Of a DNA stretch of 64,000 bases, positions 36,291 to 48,600 are shown piece after piece. Positions within the stretch are counted from its first letter, which is position 1. Every line of letters starts with the position of its first letter. The translations under genes and the position numbers were made by a program. The notes beneath the pieces are model-generated. The model saw only the letters and a list, made by a program, of their open reading frames with translations. It ran no database searches and was not told where the DNA came from. This stretch comes from Lutjanus erythropterus (Eukaryota; Chordata; Actinopteri; Lutjaniformes; Lutjanidae), in NCBI GenBank assembly GCA_020091685.1, contig CM034603.1, positions 30,055,696-30,119,695 on the forward strand, in the 5' to 3' direction.

Positions 36291-38426
36291 CTCCAATTCC
36301 AAATCTTAAACTCACTTTTGAAATCAACAACTGAGACAAATGGCCCATGAATAACTGTGAGTGTGCGGAGGGGAAATACTATTGACAGCACCAACTACTC
36401 CCTCCCATGAAGCATGTAACATGCCTCCAGGGAACAGCATTTGCTCTTCCACTCTTAAATATTCCCTCGGTGATTTACTTATCATTATTTTCATACACAA
36501 TATCTTACAAACATATCTACTTAAGGATTATAGCTGCAGAGACCAGGGGCTTTTAATGTAGAATGACTTTCCACTGGCTATACACTTAAATTATACAGTA
36601 GCACCCCCTGTGGTTATAGTAGCTCATACAGCTGGATTACTGTGGAAGTGCACCAAAGCCATTCAAAATGCTACACAGCCAGTTAACTGCTGCTCAGCAC
36701 AATTTAATTTACATCTCCTCTGCATCCGGCTGATATACTATTAGTTTTCTTATAAAGGGCTTAAATTACCACATCTTTTTGTAGTATGTAGGTGTATTGT
36801 GCCCATTTCTTGCCCTAACTCCTCTCTGAGCAAAACACAAGTATCTCTCTTTGATTGCTACTCATTATCATACACTTAAGGGCTGAATAAAGGATGGAGA
36901 GAAAAAGAGAATAATTTGATGCTGGAGGAGACCTCTACCTTTAAAAGGCTACTTGTGTGAGATCATCCTTCTGGAGTGTTTTGATATGTCATTCAAGCGG
37001 CTGGGTTTTTTTTTCTTCCTGCTGCTGCTATACCCTCTAAAATACATGTCTGCGCTCTTATCCCACACTGTGCGGAGCTGATTAAGCAGGACCCCACCAA
37101 GATGGACCCAAACACACAAAAACAGGCACACTTGAAATTCAGTTCAGGGACACTGAGACACTTAACTTGTAGATAACAGCAATTTGCATGGACCGAAAAG
37201 GCCTTTATCAGTGCTTCAGTTTGAAGTCTTGCTATTTTATGTTGCCCACAGAGCCAGTAATAGCCATTTCTGCATGTTCCAATATACTGTATTTCTCTAA
37301 TTTAATATTTTTCTGTTACTTTCTGTTCAGTGTAATGCATGGCGATAGCTAGGGCTGCACCTGGCTCAGAATTTCTTTCAGTTAAATCAGATCAGCTGTT
37401 CAAAGCGAATACTCAATGAGTTGTTCTCAGTCTACATTAGTGTGTTTTATCTGTAGGACTTTTAAATCCCTTTTTTTTAAATCATCTCTAATGTGAAAAC
37501 AACAGATCTTCACACAGTCTGCGAAAGTAAAAGCATGCATCCTCCTGTAGTTCAGGTATGAAATCCCAGCGCACTGTGGAGTGTCTCTTAGCAGTGCTGC
37601 AGTCGGCGTCCGGCATCGCCTGTCTGTGCGCTCCACAGTTAGTGATCGCTGGAACAGTGGAGAGATGAACCAAAATGTTTTTGCCGAGTTTTATTTTGTC
37701 TCTGTCAAGTTTAAATGAAGCTGATGATGATTGAAATTCCAGTTTTACAAAAGGAGTCTGGGTAGTACGGCTGTCTCCGGTTAACCAAAACATATCTTAC
37801 TCTTTTTAAAAAGTGTCACGCTACTTTCAATAACGTCATACTAAGTGTATGATGTGAAACAGACTGTCAGTGGCAAGAACAAGCACAAGCAAACATGAAA
37901 GCATCACCTGGTTAGCTTAGTGCTTTGGGATGATTTACAGACTTATTTATAAGTCATCATTGAAATATTATCCCCGTGTATTTCTGTATCTTCTCTCCAT
38001 TTTATCCTGTAATTGTAATGCACACAGACTGACAAAGGAAATAGAAAACGAGTGGAGGAATCTTGGATCGACTGAGGCGTCTCTCGCTGATGATTCAAAT
38101 CTTACAAATCATACGCTGTAGTTTTCTCATTTACTGTTTATTCCTGTTATTTTGAATAGTCTACTGGGTGTAATGCATAGTGATGACAAACTAAAAATAC
38201 CTTCACAGTAGTCATCACATGTACCTCTGTAGAGCATATAGCCCAAATCCAGGATTTTCCCACATCTGTGAGTCTCAATGCCCCTTTTCACACATGTATC
38301 CATCACACTCCAAAAGAAGATTGAAATGGTGCTTTATACTTAAATTTTGCACTTTGCTCCTACATTTCACAGGCACTCAACCTCTTAGTTAAGGCCCAAG
38401 TTATTAATGTGCTGTGCTCAGCTAGT
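36291..38426. other. No gene recognised
   Basis: Unassigned. The overlapping minus-strand ORFs at 37427-37793 (69 and 101 codons) show no domain. Short T run near 37005. Confidence 0.5.
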
Positions 38427-38467
38427 CACACACACGCACACACACGCACACACACGCACACATACAC
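38427..38467. repeat. CA-rich decamer microsatellite
   Basis: Three perfect CACACACACG-type decamers followed by a CATACAC remnant. Confidence 0.95.
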
Positions 38468-39575
38468 TTTTGTGTGAAGGGCGTTTCATAAAGCAGTGCA
38501 TTATTGTTATTAGAGCATGGGCGCCGTGCCCAGTTGCCTGTGCCGGGTTGAGCGGAAGCAGTCATTAAATTTAAATTGAGCAATATTTTCTTTCGACGCT
38601 TCGGGAGCTCGTGTAGGGTGGATTCATATTGGCTTGGCACCACTCGTTTATTTGTTGCATAAACCCAACTTTATTTGGTTCACCCATATGAATGTGTGCG
38701 TTCATCACTGGGACACTTTAATAAACCTGATGCATGGTGCTAAATTGCTAACTTATTAGCATCCCATTGATAATGAAGTTTATTAGCTGAATGCACTTTC
38801 TAATCTAAAAGGGTTAAACAAAGGTGCAGTTGCATTATTCAACCCAGCAAGGGGTGGAATTGGAGGAAAATCAAGACTGTTTGAAGAGTAAAAAAAAAAG
38901 TGTTGTTTATCTGAAAACATGGTGCCACATTAATATTAACTAATACAGGGACACATAAAGGTGCTGTTTGGAAACAGCTGCATCTTCCATATTCAAACAG
39001 CTCTAATATGTAACTATTCAACATGAGGCTGCAAAGTGTATTATTAGACCTGCCCTCCACCTCCGCCTCCTCAGTTGGTCAGGTTCACCCTCCAACACTT
39101 GCCAATCATCGTGCTGTCTACTTTGAAATAGTCTCTAGCCCGAGGCTGAAGTAACTGGTGTATGTAGAGCCACCGCAGGCTCTGACAAAGCAGACAGTCA
39201 GTACAAGCAATTGCAGTATAAAAAGAAATACCCGTGCTCACCAACGTTTCTGAAAAAGCATTGTCTGCAGCACATTCTGCTGTAACCCCTTTTTCTTATT
39301 GCTTTCTAACACAGCTTGGAATTACAATGTTGGGTCTGGCTGGAGTGCAATCCTGAGATTTTCAGCATCACAAAGTTGATACACAGAATGTACTATCTTT
39401 GAAAACATATACTTTTTACATTTGTATACCCATATTTAGGAATTCTTTTAATTACTAAGCGTGAAAAAATACTCAAGTGATGAAACATTAAAAGGTCATG
39501 AATATAGATGCTGTAGAGATGTGATATTACATGGATAAATGTGCTGCATTGAGGTTTTAACTGGTTTGAAAACGT
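38468..39575. other. No gene recognised; part may be conserved regulatory DNA
   Basis: Positions 38640-38840 (TTGTTGCATAAACCCAAC, AATTGCTAACTTATTAGC) look unique and enhancer-like. Nothing else is assignable. Confidence 0.4.
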
Positions 39576-39579
39576 CTAA

Positions 39580-39800
39580 ATTTAATAAAGCCTCTAAATG
39601 ACTCACATAAGCAAACAAAGCCATCTGCAAGAGGACTGTCTATTTTTATATAGTTGTTCTTGATGGCCACCAGGTCTGATTCTCTGTGGAAAAAATGAAA
39701 GGGAGGGGGGGTTATTGAGATAATTTATTTTTATGTTAAACTTTGTGGTTATGGTGAAGGAAACACTACTGCTTTTGTCTAGAGGGGCATCTAAAATCAA
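39580..39800 (+). repeat. Interspersed repeat X, copy 2
   Basis: Shares ACATAAGCAAACAA (39605-39618) and a TTATTTTTATGTTAAACTTT then GTGGTTATGG block with the copy at 19.9-20.2 kb, in the same order. Confidence 0.6.
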
Positions 39801-40272
39801 CAACAAAAAATGAAAGTCCTTTGTAGTATTATCTTTGTAGTAGTATCTTTGTGGTATTATTGTACCTTGGGTTTTTGGTATTGTTTCATCCCTAGGAGGA
39901 CTCAGTTTAATAAGACTCAATAGTAAAAAGCCAGACAGAACATATATCAAACGTTGCAATATCTGACCTACTAATGGTACCAAAAGCATCATTATCGTAA
40001 CATTCATCAAACATGTTCCAAACCATCCAGAGTATCATGGAACCAGCATGATAGATAGATAGATGTATTACAGTAAAAGAACTGGATACTGTGACCTGTT
40101 CATTCCAAAGAAAGTTGCTTAGCTGGTGCCAAATCTAAAAAAAAAAAGTGTAGGCCTTTGCACATTAGAAACCTTCTCTGGCTGGACTGAAAATAAACAC
40201 CCCCAAATAACCCAATGATAAGGCTCACATTTTAATAATACAAGAAATCTTTTCAGAGTGTTTGTGATACTT

Positions 40273-40478
40273 AAAGGTCCAGTGTGTAAGATTTATGGAA
40301 ATTTGTTGGCAGACTGTGGCAGAAATGGGATATAGTATTCATTCAGTATGTTTCCATTCAAGCACAGTCACCATTTTGCATTTTGCAGAAGTTTCACAGC
40401 CACCGTAGTGAGGCGAGGTGTTTGCACTGCAAGGTAACAGTCAGATGCCACGAAATCCTACACACTGGTCCTTTAGGT
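40273..40478 (-). repeat. MITE with AAAGGTCCAG termini, copy 3 (internally deleted)
   Basis: Left end TAAAGGTCCAGTGTGTAAG; right end AAATCCTACACACTGG then TCCTTTAG. Both ends are preserved, but at about 205 bp the centre is shorter than in copy 2. Confidence 0.9.
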
Positions 40479-40567
40479 ACATTTCTGAATTGTTTAACTC
40501 AGCGTGTCACGTGAGCTGCAATTTCTATCGTCCACTTTGTCAAGATCGCTGAATATCCAGGGCACAC

Positions 40568-41100
40568 AAGGTGGAAAAGTACACACATTCTTTACTTAAT
40601 AGTAGTAGAGGTACTTGTGTACAAAAAGACTAAAAAAGGTGGAGGGTCAAAGTAGTACTGATCCAACTTCTTTACTCGAGTAAAAGTGTGCAAAGCTAAA
40701 TGAACCTCACCTTTCATCCGTGCTTGAGTCTCGCTATCTGTCTGTTTCATCTTGTCACGTCTTTTACGTCATTTTTGTCTTGTCGTCTTGTTACATTGTT
40801 TTCATCTTATTCTTGCTAGTTACATTATTTTTGCCCAGTTTCATCATTTTTGTCCTGTTACATCTGTCATGTGTGACACGCATTGATGGATACAACAAAG
40901 AATTGTTTGTTCTATCCATTTAGGTTGAAATCAGCCTTGATGATGGGAAGGCACACTATATTAAAATAATCAACAGTTCCCCTCAAATGCATTAAAACTA
41001 AAGTAACAAGCCTGTTTTGAAAATGTGAGAAGCAGAAAGTACAGATATTTGTGTTAAAATACAGACAGTATTTGTACTTAGTTACTTCTCACTTCTGCTG
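40568..41100 (+). repeat. hAT-like non-autonomous element with AGGTGG-AAGTAC termini
   Basis: The left end, AGGTGGAAAAGTACACACAT, and the right end, GTACTTAGTTACTTCTCACT, form a degenerate inverted pair. Inner words TTTACTCGAGTAAAAGT and GTACAGATATTTGTGTTAAA are characteristic of a very common teleost element. The family class (hAT) is from memory. Confidence 0.7.
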
Positions 41101-43120
41101 GGGGCTCGACGGGGAATGCAGCGTCTATTTATGTACTTTTATTTTGATGTACAATGTTTTGTATTGCAGGTTTAAGCGTGGCTTTAATTCCACATGGTGT
41201 TTTTGATTCTTATCTTAGATGCCAACAGAATGAGAGAGCACCTCTCCTATTATCCATTCAGTAAAAGACTGGCAAAGCAGTTAACTGCATGGCTCCTCTG
41301 CCCCTCATGCTTTGATCTTCCCTTGGCATTCTCTCAGCCTCAACCCCGTTTTCATCGGTGTGCATTAGCTAACAAAAGAGAGCGAAGAGAGGATAGATAT
41401 CTCCCTGAGAACGGCGAGATCTCCACCTAGGGACTTCAAAGCGAGCTTTGAAGTTGGGCAGGAGACAGCAGCATCCACAGAAGAGAGGAGCCGCTCCACT
41501 GTCCTACTATGCTGCGTCATTAACTCTCAACAGCTATTCACTCTACTTAGTTATTGAACAAGGTGTGACTCCTCTATGGTGTTTTCTGCACATGATAATT
41601 TCTTTACTAGCACCTTTTCTACGCATGGTTGTCTTTAAATGTCAGCACAAATCTCTATGTCAAGGTCAAGGAGCAAACTGTCATTTAAAAGAAATTAAGA
41701 AAAGCGGTGACAAAATTGATAATGGCACTTTCAGAGGAGCTTTAATCAGGAATACTCATGCACAATATTTCTCTGTTATCTACGAAAAGGCAATACATTT
41801 ATCACATTGCTTTTTCTTGCCAAAAAACAAAACATAGCAAAACAAAAATGGATGTGAGCCGGATGGATCTGAGATCAAATTACACCTGTCTGTGAGCCAG
41901 TCGGTCCACTACGACTTATGTTTCTCAGCAACTTCAGCTGTGATGATGACCATAATACTGCAGCAATGTGATGCCTACTACAGGGTCAAGCTCTTTACTG
42001 TCATCATTGCAAATTTTATTTTGAGGGGAATATATCATGTTATTCTTGTGCAATGCGTTTGAGATCAGTGTGTGGATCTATTAATACAATATGGATCAGC
42101 AAATTAGAAACATAGCCTCTCAACCCAAGGTGTCACAGGATTAGCGGTGGATAGCTAGCTACCAACATGCTAACAACAACTCTTTTCAACACACAAAACT
42201 TTATTAGCATTCAAGACATTCAGTGCTGGATCTATCAGTATGGATTTATTTGACCAAGGCTGGATTATAAAGTTTCCAAAAAGCTTCTGATTGCATTAGA
42301 GCCTATGCTTAAATGGTAAGTAGTGTTAGCATTTGTTTAATATTAGCCTTTCCTGCTCAGTTTACTTTGCTAACCCCCTTCACTTTTCCAGCAGGTGGAA
42401 GACAACAGAGAAGACTTTTCTTGGTGTGGAGAAGCAGCAGTGTTTATTAACTGACACACTGTAACCTGTACGGTACATTTACTGCCAGATTGACATCTAA
42501 CGGCTAATCTTAAGTTTAGTATTTTTCCTGTTCCACTAGCTGCACTGTCACTTGTCTGCTGTCCGCTCTCCCTCACTTGCACACCTCACACACATTACAT
42601 ACTGCCCTATTTCTTAAATCAGATGCGCTACAGTCCAATATAACGTAATTATTTGGGTAGTCGCAGTAAACCAGCATCCTGCAGTAATATTGAACTTTTT
42701 CAGGACAGTCAGGAAAAATCCATACCATCACAGCCCTTTCAGCAACTGGTGGATTTCCATTAAATTTTGTGCAGATATTCATGGTCCCCAGAGGTGAAAT
42801 CCAAGTGACTTCCTTTAACTCTTCCTCTAGTGCCACCATAAGGTTCACATTCAAGATCTTCAGTGAAATCTCTCAACAAATATGGGCTGAATTATGATAT
42901 GAATTTTCATAACTTTGGTGATCCCCTTCCATCATCAGGTTGTCAAATGTGCTAAGATTGCAAACATGGTTATCATTACACCTAGCTACTAAAAAGCAGG
43001 ATGTCAACAACATTACAGTCTGTCTCACCAGATGTAGAAAGTGGGTATCAGTCTGTCATTGGGCGACTGCTTCAGTCACCATCTGCCATATCCACTATCT
43101 GCATTTTCAAGGTCCTTGTT
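41101..43120. other. No gene recognised
   Basis: Holds a perfect 9-bp inverted repeat at 41434-41453. The 129-codon ORF at 41448-41837 lacks any domain. No exon is supported. Confidence 0.5.
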
Positions 43121-43124
43121 CCTA

Positions 43125-43300
43125 CAGGACAAAAACAACAATCTCCAAGGTAGAAACTTACCCGCTGAAAATGGCAAATTAGCACCTGGGCTGCTAACAG
43201 TGTGAACGTAAACAATCAAGAAGCTGTGACCTTTTGCAACGGTTTAGCTATTTTTATGCCACTGGTCACATGCCGATGTGCAAATGTTCTACCAGCATAA
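43125..43300 (+). repeat. Interspersed repeat Z, copy 2
   Basis: ACCCGCTGAAAATGGCAAAT and TGCAAATGTTCTACCAG align, in order, with the copy at 31.1-31.5 kb. Confidence 0.75.
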
Positions 43301-43329
43301 GTTCAATCAGGAAGACTCCTTTACTCTGT

Positions 43330-43730
43330 CTCACTCCTCCTATTTCCTCTAATCAGCTGATTGTGGGTGTTCACCTTCCTCTTTACTATCCAATCAGATT
43401 TTGCCACAGTCTCGGTAGCCAGTCAGTTTGCTGCTGCCAAACCTTAAATCGCCTCTGTCTTTGCTCCATCAGTTGTCATTCAGTCAGTTGCGTGACCCTC
43501 CTCCACCCCTCTCTCCTCCAGTCTTCAGGTCCAGGCAGCAGGAGTCCGGAGCCACTTCACCTCACCAGTCTCTGCTTTGCACCTCATCACCACCACCAGT
43601 GTCTAGACCCCGGGGCGGGTTCTCTTCACTACAGCTTCATCACCTCCATTTATATACGTGCATATTGTTTTCACCATGATGGGGTCTAACCGACAAAGAC
43701 TTTTCATGTTTCATATCTCATGCACGTGTC
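43330..43730 (+). repeat. Probable interspersed repeat, pyrimidine-rich
   Basis: CAGTCTTCAGGTCCAGGCAG, CACCACCACCAGTGTCTAGA and CCCCGGGGCGGGTTCTCTTC followed by CCGACAAAGACTTTTCATG match my memory of a spliced-looking repeat common in percomorphs. No second copy is present here. It explains the 151- and 83-codon ORFs at 43234-43689. Confidence 0.4.
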
Positions 43731-45045
43731 AAACTATTTTCTTTTACTCTTAGTCTCTCCTGATTGAACTTTATTTGCTAACTCTCTTATTGTAGTCATT
43801 TATTTACTCTAAGTAAAACAAGCAGAAATAACACACAGTCAGTCTCCCTTTTAAGTTGATAATGTGTCCATTCCAACATTAATTCAGACATGGCAGTTTC
43901 ACAGTTTGATGTTATTTTTCAGGCACCAGGTATAACTCTCATAATGATCCTGAAGATAATGATGATGGTAACTACTACAAAGCACTTGTTGATGCTCTGC
44001 TAGATCTGAATAATTCACTTGGGCACCCTGACTATTTCTCCTAAGGTTTCTTCTATTTTTCTTTAATGAGATATTCATGAGAGTTTTACTTGTTCTCATT
44101 TGGGGGTATAATATCTGAGACGTCACTTTCAATTATTGTTTTTGCTTGCTGTTTTATAGTGTGATTTTTGTCAGTTTGCTTTATAGACGCATTGTGTTGG
44201 TGGTGCCTCTATTTTCCCGACACCAAACAGAAAAATCTGTCTAATCTAACCTTTGGGCCAAACACTAAAAACAGATCCAGCACCCAGGTACCGCTGGGTT
44301 TTGAATAACCTTTGCTGTTGCTCTGTGAGTGCAGTGAGTGTTTAGGGGTTCTGTTTGAAGTAAAGCTTGGAAAATAGCTGAGGTGCCTCCATAAACAAAT
44401 CCCCAGAGGACTTCTTTCTTTGACTTTGGCTCTGGTTCCAGCTCCACCTTTCTCCTCCTTCCTCTCTACCTTCCTTACTATCTCTGTCAAAGCAATAGGG
44501 CAGATATTGATTACCACTGACTGTGTACTATACCTGGGAGTCATATGCATCTTACCATCCTCTCTCCGAGTTACAACACATCCCTGTTTTATCATCAGTA
44601 TCCCACAAGGCAATACATCTCACGCAGAGTTGTTTTCTTGAAAGGGAGTTCTTGTGGGATTCTTTTACTAATACACATAACTTCAAGCCTAATATTAAGT
44701 AAAACACTATCAAATGAATCTCAATGATTTTTTTATACCCTCAAGTTTTGGTAATTTATTTGGGAAATGATGGCTGAATCCGCAGAGAAGTAAGTGTCTT
44801 TTTCTTCAGGCAGCTATGCAATAGGCTTGCAACTACAAACCAAACAAAAAGTAATACAATGACCTGACGCTACTATACAGTGCTTTCTAATATCAATATG
44901 AGACCGAATAGACATGCAATGTATATAAAGTCACATTAACAAAATTAGCCCAAATCAATTACTAAGCATATGTGTGCTTTAGCCAATTATCATTAGTGCA
45001 ACATTTAACTATACATCCCAATAAAAAACAAAGCTGTTCTTGGAA
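43731..45045. other. No gene recognised
   Basis: The 134-codon minus-strand ORF at 44209-44613 overlaps a C/T-rich stretch and has no known domain, so it is not called. Confidence 0.5.
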
Positions 45046-45046
45046 T

Positions 45047-45245
45047 TTAAAGGACCAGTGTGTAGGATTTAGTGGCATCTAAAGGTGACTTGCAGATTGC
45101 AAACACCTCACCTCAATTTCCCTGTTGAAGCATATAGAAGAAGGTAAAGTGGCCCTGAAACACATGCAAAATATGAAAAGCCACACCTAGTGCCAATGTT
45201 TGTATTGTTCTTGGCGGTGCAACATGGTGGACTTTCACCCCCTGT
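45047..45245 (+). repeat. MITE with AAAGGACCAG termini, copy 4 (3' truncated)
   Basis: Opens TAAAGGACCAGTGTGTAGG and continues ATTTAGTGGCATCTAAAGGT, then GGCGGTGCAACATGGTGGAC. This is the forward orientation, opposite to the other three copies. The far end is missing where a TTTAG array begins. Confidence 0.9.
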
Positions 45246-45273
45246 TTAGTTAGTTTAGTTTAGTTTAGTTTAT
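45244..45273 (+). repeat. (TTTAG)n short array
   Basis: Five to six near-perfect TTTAG units abut the truncated MITE. The sequence after them (TAAAAGGACAGTGTGCAATG, to about 45430) resembles the tail of another dispersed repeat. Confidence 0.7.
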
Positions 45274-45627
45274 TTATAAAAGGACAGTGTGCAATGACAT
45301 TGATCATTTACAAGAAGTGAAAACGTGGTTGCACCAGATTTAGTGAGATACTAATTTTCATCTGTAGTCTTACACATCACAAGCAGACGCAGTAAATAAA
45401 ATTTAAAGTGCAATAAAGACTACAAAAAATGGTGATGTCTCATGTCTCTCGTATCCAACACATCCTGGAAGCAACTAGCATCTTGTTAAAATGTAAGTAA
45501 TGTAAAGTAAGTGATGCAAGTAGACAACTCTACCAAATGTATTATCAATATAGGATTTTTAGACATTTTAATGCATGGATGCTACAAATTATAGCTTCAA
45601 GAAGTTTGGATGAAGCTGAAGTGAGTC

Positions 45628-45930
45628 ATGGCGGTTCACTGTTTAGCATAGTCATCTCACAGCAAGAAGGTCTTTGATTTAAAGCTGACAGCCAGCTGGA
45701 GCTTTTCAGCGTGGCTGGCTGGTCAGGTGGATTTTAAAGTCCAAATTACCCATAGCTGTGAATGTGTTTGTCTGTCTATATGTGTCATTTCTGTGATAGA
45801 GTGGCATCCAGGATGGAGGCCAGGTTACATCTGCCTTTCAACCAACACATGCTGGGATAGTCTCCAGCCCCCTGTGACCCCGGACAGGATAAGTGCCATA
45901 GAAAATGTACAGCTGGATGAAACAGAAAAA
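45628..45930 (+). repeat. Degenerate tRNA-headed interspersed repeat
   Basis: TTCACTGTTTAGCATAGTCA then TCTCACAGCAAGAAGGTC, AATTACCCATAGCTGTGAAT, GATAGAGTGGCATCCAGGAT and CTGGGATAGTCTCCAGCCCC with GGACAGGATAAG are the ordered landmarks of one of the most abundant teleost repeats. Its head resembles a tRNA with A and B boxes (from memory). Box B here is decayed. Confidence 0.85.
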
Positions 45931-46566
45931 ACAGTCAGCTGTACCCCCAAAACACAAAATGATTGTATATCAGAAATGAGTATATTTTTGGTCTTTCTCA
46001 CACAAAGTGTTAGTGAGACATCTGTGTGTTTTCAAACATCCAGCATTAAGAGACTGTGTGTGTCTGCAGCCACCTATCAAAGATAGAGGGACCAATAAAA
46101 CCTGGCTGTCCCTCTTAACAAGCAATAAGCCCAGAGAATTAGTAAAGATTTTCTCTCTCGTTTGTTCTCAGCCGTATTCCCACTCGGACCAGAGAGACAT
46201 GGTTGGTTCAGCCTAGGTGTTGATGAGCCATGTCATCCCAATTAGGCCAGCACCAAAAAGCAATCTGTTTTCAATTGTTATCTGAAGAAAATAAGGGTGG
46301 AGAGGCAAGACAGAGTGAACCAGAAGGAGGTGTTGATAAGCAGTGGACTACTGAACGGAGAAGCAGTCTCCTAACATGTGCTACCACACAGTGTAATCAT
46401 GCTGACTGGAGAAGGGAGTTTATTTCCTGTGCACAATTTGCTGTCAAGTATTAGTATTTTGACATTTCTGCTCATTTAGAGGGGTAATCAGCTGAGTGAC
46501 TGGTCCCTTTGGCTGAAAAAAAAAACTTTACTGTGGAATCTTTGGAAATGTGCACGATTATACTGA
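45931..46566. other. No gene recognised
   Basis: Short ORFs only. Nothing assignable. Confidence 0.5.
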
Positions 46567-46568
46567 AA

Positions 46569-47110
46569 ATTAAAGGAGCAGTATGTAGCAACTGCATGTC
46601 CAAAAATGAGTAGTTTAGTCCAAATAGTGAGTCGGAGCCATAGACGGTATTAAATAGACTAGCAAGAACGCTGCAGGAGCGCAAGATGAGTGCACACTGA
46701 TGTCCCATATGGTAAGTTGATCTGCTGTTTGTAACTGTGTTCTGGAGAGCTTTACATCAACAGACAACAGACAAAGGCCCGCTGATCCAAAAATACATAC
46801 GCTGGAGTTTAAGTTCCCAGAATGCCTGCCTCCTGCCTGCCAAACTCCATTAATATATTGCTAAATTTAACCATTATAAACATTTACCTTCTCTAAAAGT
46901 TTATTAATGATTATTTTACAACTACATGAAATAGGCAAACAATAACACAAGCTACAGGCTGGACAAGAAATTTCAAACGACTCCGCTGCTGTAGTTTTAC
47001 TGTAGAAGAAGCAAGGATTTCACTCTAGCTTGTTTCTTTATTCTCTGATGACAGATTGTGGTGATTTTATGGTTTGTTACAGTAAATATATTACAGATTT
47101 CTCCTTTAAT
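46569..47110. repeat. Candidate MITE with ATTAAAGGAG termini
   Basis: The left end ATTAAAGGAGCAGTATGT is mirrored by TTTCTCCTTTAAT at about 47098-47109, whose reverse complement is ATTAAAGGAGAAA. The 540-bp interior is not recognised. The inverted ends are short, so chance is possible. Confidence 0.45.
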
Positions 47111-48308
47111 GCAGTATGAAACAATGTGTTATGCGGACATGAAATTAACTTTCATTGAAGTGTGTGTTATAACCCGCTGCACAGTTCCTGCCTAACAAAC
47201 ATCATCAGAATATTTAAAGTTAAAGTTAAAATCAAAGTTATTTCAGGGTTGTTTAAAAAAATGCATCAAGAATTAGTCAGGATTAATATGCATCTTCATA
47301 ATGAAACCGCACTTCAAGAACTAGACAAAAATTACTTTGTTAAGTCTTTTGAATTAAAACTGCAGTGAAGTTTCAATTGATTAACCTGGTTATACTTCAC
47401 TTTAAATTCCTCTACAGTTTTGGTTGTTATTCAAATCACCCAGGAGATTGTCTGCGGCTTAAAGGGTTCCATTAAGTGCAAAAACTTTAACAGCTCCATC
47501 AATCATCTCGCTGATCTGATGGAACTCATCAATCAGAAGCATAACGCATTATTTCATTATTTCCACCAGCCTATAGGTTCTATAGAAAATAGCTTCTTGT
47601 TTTCTTTTAAACAATAACTTTGATAACTGGCAGAAGGTGAGTAGTCCCTCCTTGAAAAGTATCACAAGGCATTAAAGATATACTTTATAATCATGATAAA
47701 TGTAATCCTTTTCATCCACTATTAGTCTTTGCTAAGAAGGAATGGCATGTTCTTTACTTTTACTGTGTCATTTTAATGTTATGGTTGCTTTGGGCTGGTT
47801 GGAAAATTGCCTGCAAAAGTGCATAGTTCCCTTCCTTTTTCTTTATGTACTGCATTTGGCTGTATATATTTTTCTATCTTTCAAGTAATGTCCTTGTATT
47901 TTATTTTTCAACCTTGGTCTCAGTTGCAAACACAGACGCAGGCCAGATGGGGACTGGCAGGATTAGGTTTCATTTATGTATGTGAGTAAAATGAGCCATT
48001 TCCACTTTGGCCTTGACTAAGGTCTCCCAAGATTATAAACCTTCAGAAACAGACAAAAGATGCACTCACTGTATGCACTGAAATTAATTAGATAGTTATT
48101 CTGGATGGTTGCCACCACACTTCTGTGTGTGTTTTTAATTTTATCTGACCTCCTGGCAGAGTGGAATAACAAGCAGACAATTTTGCATTCACAGCTTTGC
48201 TCCCTGTCATATAACAGCCACAAATGCACATTTTAATAAGGCAAAGGACAGGTTAAAACATTGTATGCAAAAACCACATACAGCATGCATAGAGCGACGG
48301 TCCTAGTT
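47111..48308. other. No gene recognised
   Basis: AT-rich. AAAGTTAAAGTTAAAATCAA at about 47216 is a small direct repeat. Nothing else. Confidence 0.5.
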
Positions 48309-48309
48309 A

Positions 48310-48600
48310 AGGAGCTCTCAGTCTCCAAGGGCCCTTTCTCGTTTGGTTCGGATCTTCAGACTTTTCAGTTTGATCCAAACCAAAATTAAAGGTGTGAATC
48401 CTCCCCCAGAACTGGACCAAACAGCTGAACCTTGATCTGACCAAAAGATGCTGTCTTGGTCTGGATCCAACTGAACCATGGTTTGGTTCATTTTTAGTGT
48501 GAGAACATTTTTGTGGATGGACCTTCCTGTAATTCGGACCAATTACAGGAAGTTCTGGCAGCCAATTGCCAGAACCGGAAAAAGAAAAAAACAACAGAGC
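48310..48600. repeat. Interspersed repeat with TTTGGTTC/CCAAACC words and twin hairpins
   Basis: AAGGGCCCTTTCTCGTTTGG, TTTGATCCAAACCAAAATTA, AACTGGACCAAACAGCTGAA and CCATGGTTTGGTTCA are familiar fish-repeat words. At its right side lie two perfect inverted repeats, 48523-48552 and 48552-48575. The minus-strand ORFs here (117 and 74 codons) are incidental. Confidence 0.55.

Noticed and set aside
43234-43689. 151-codon plus-strand ORF
   Set aside because: It lies across a probable interspersed repeat. The His-run and Ser/Leu bias come from CCA and CT repeats.
44209-44613. 134-codon minus-strand ORF with a Lys/Glu-rich part
   Set aside because: The charged part is the complement of a C/T-rich stretch, and no homology is recognised.
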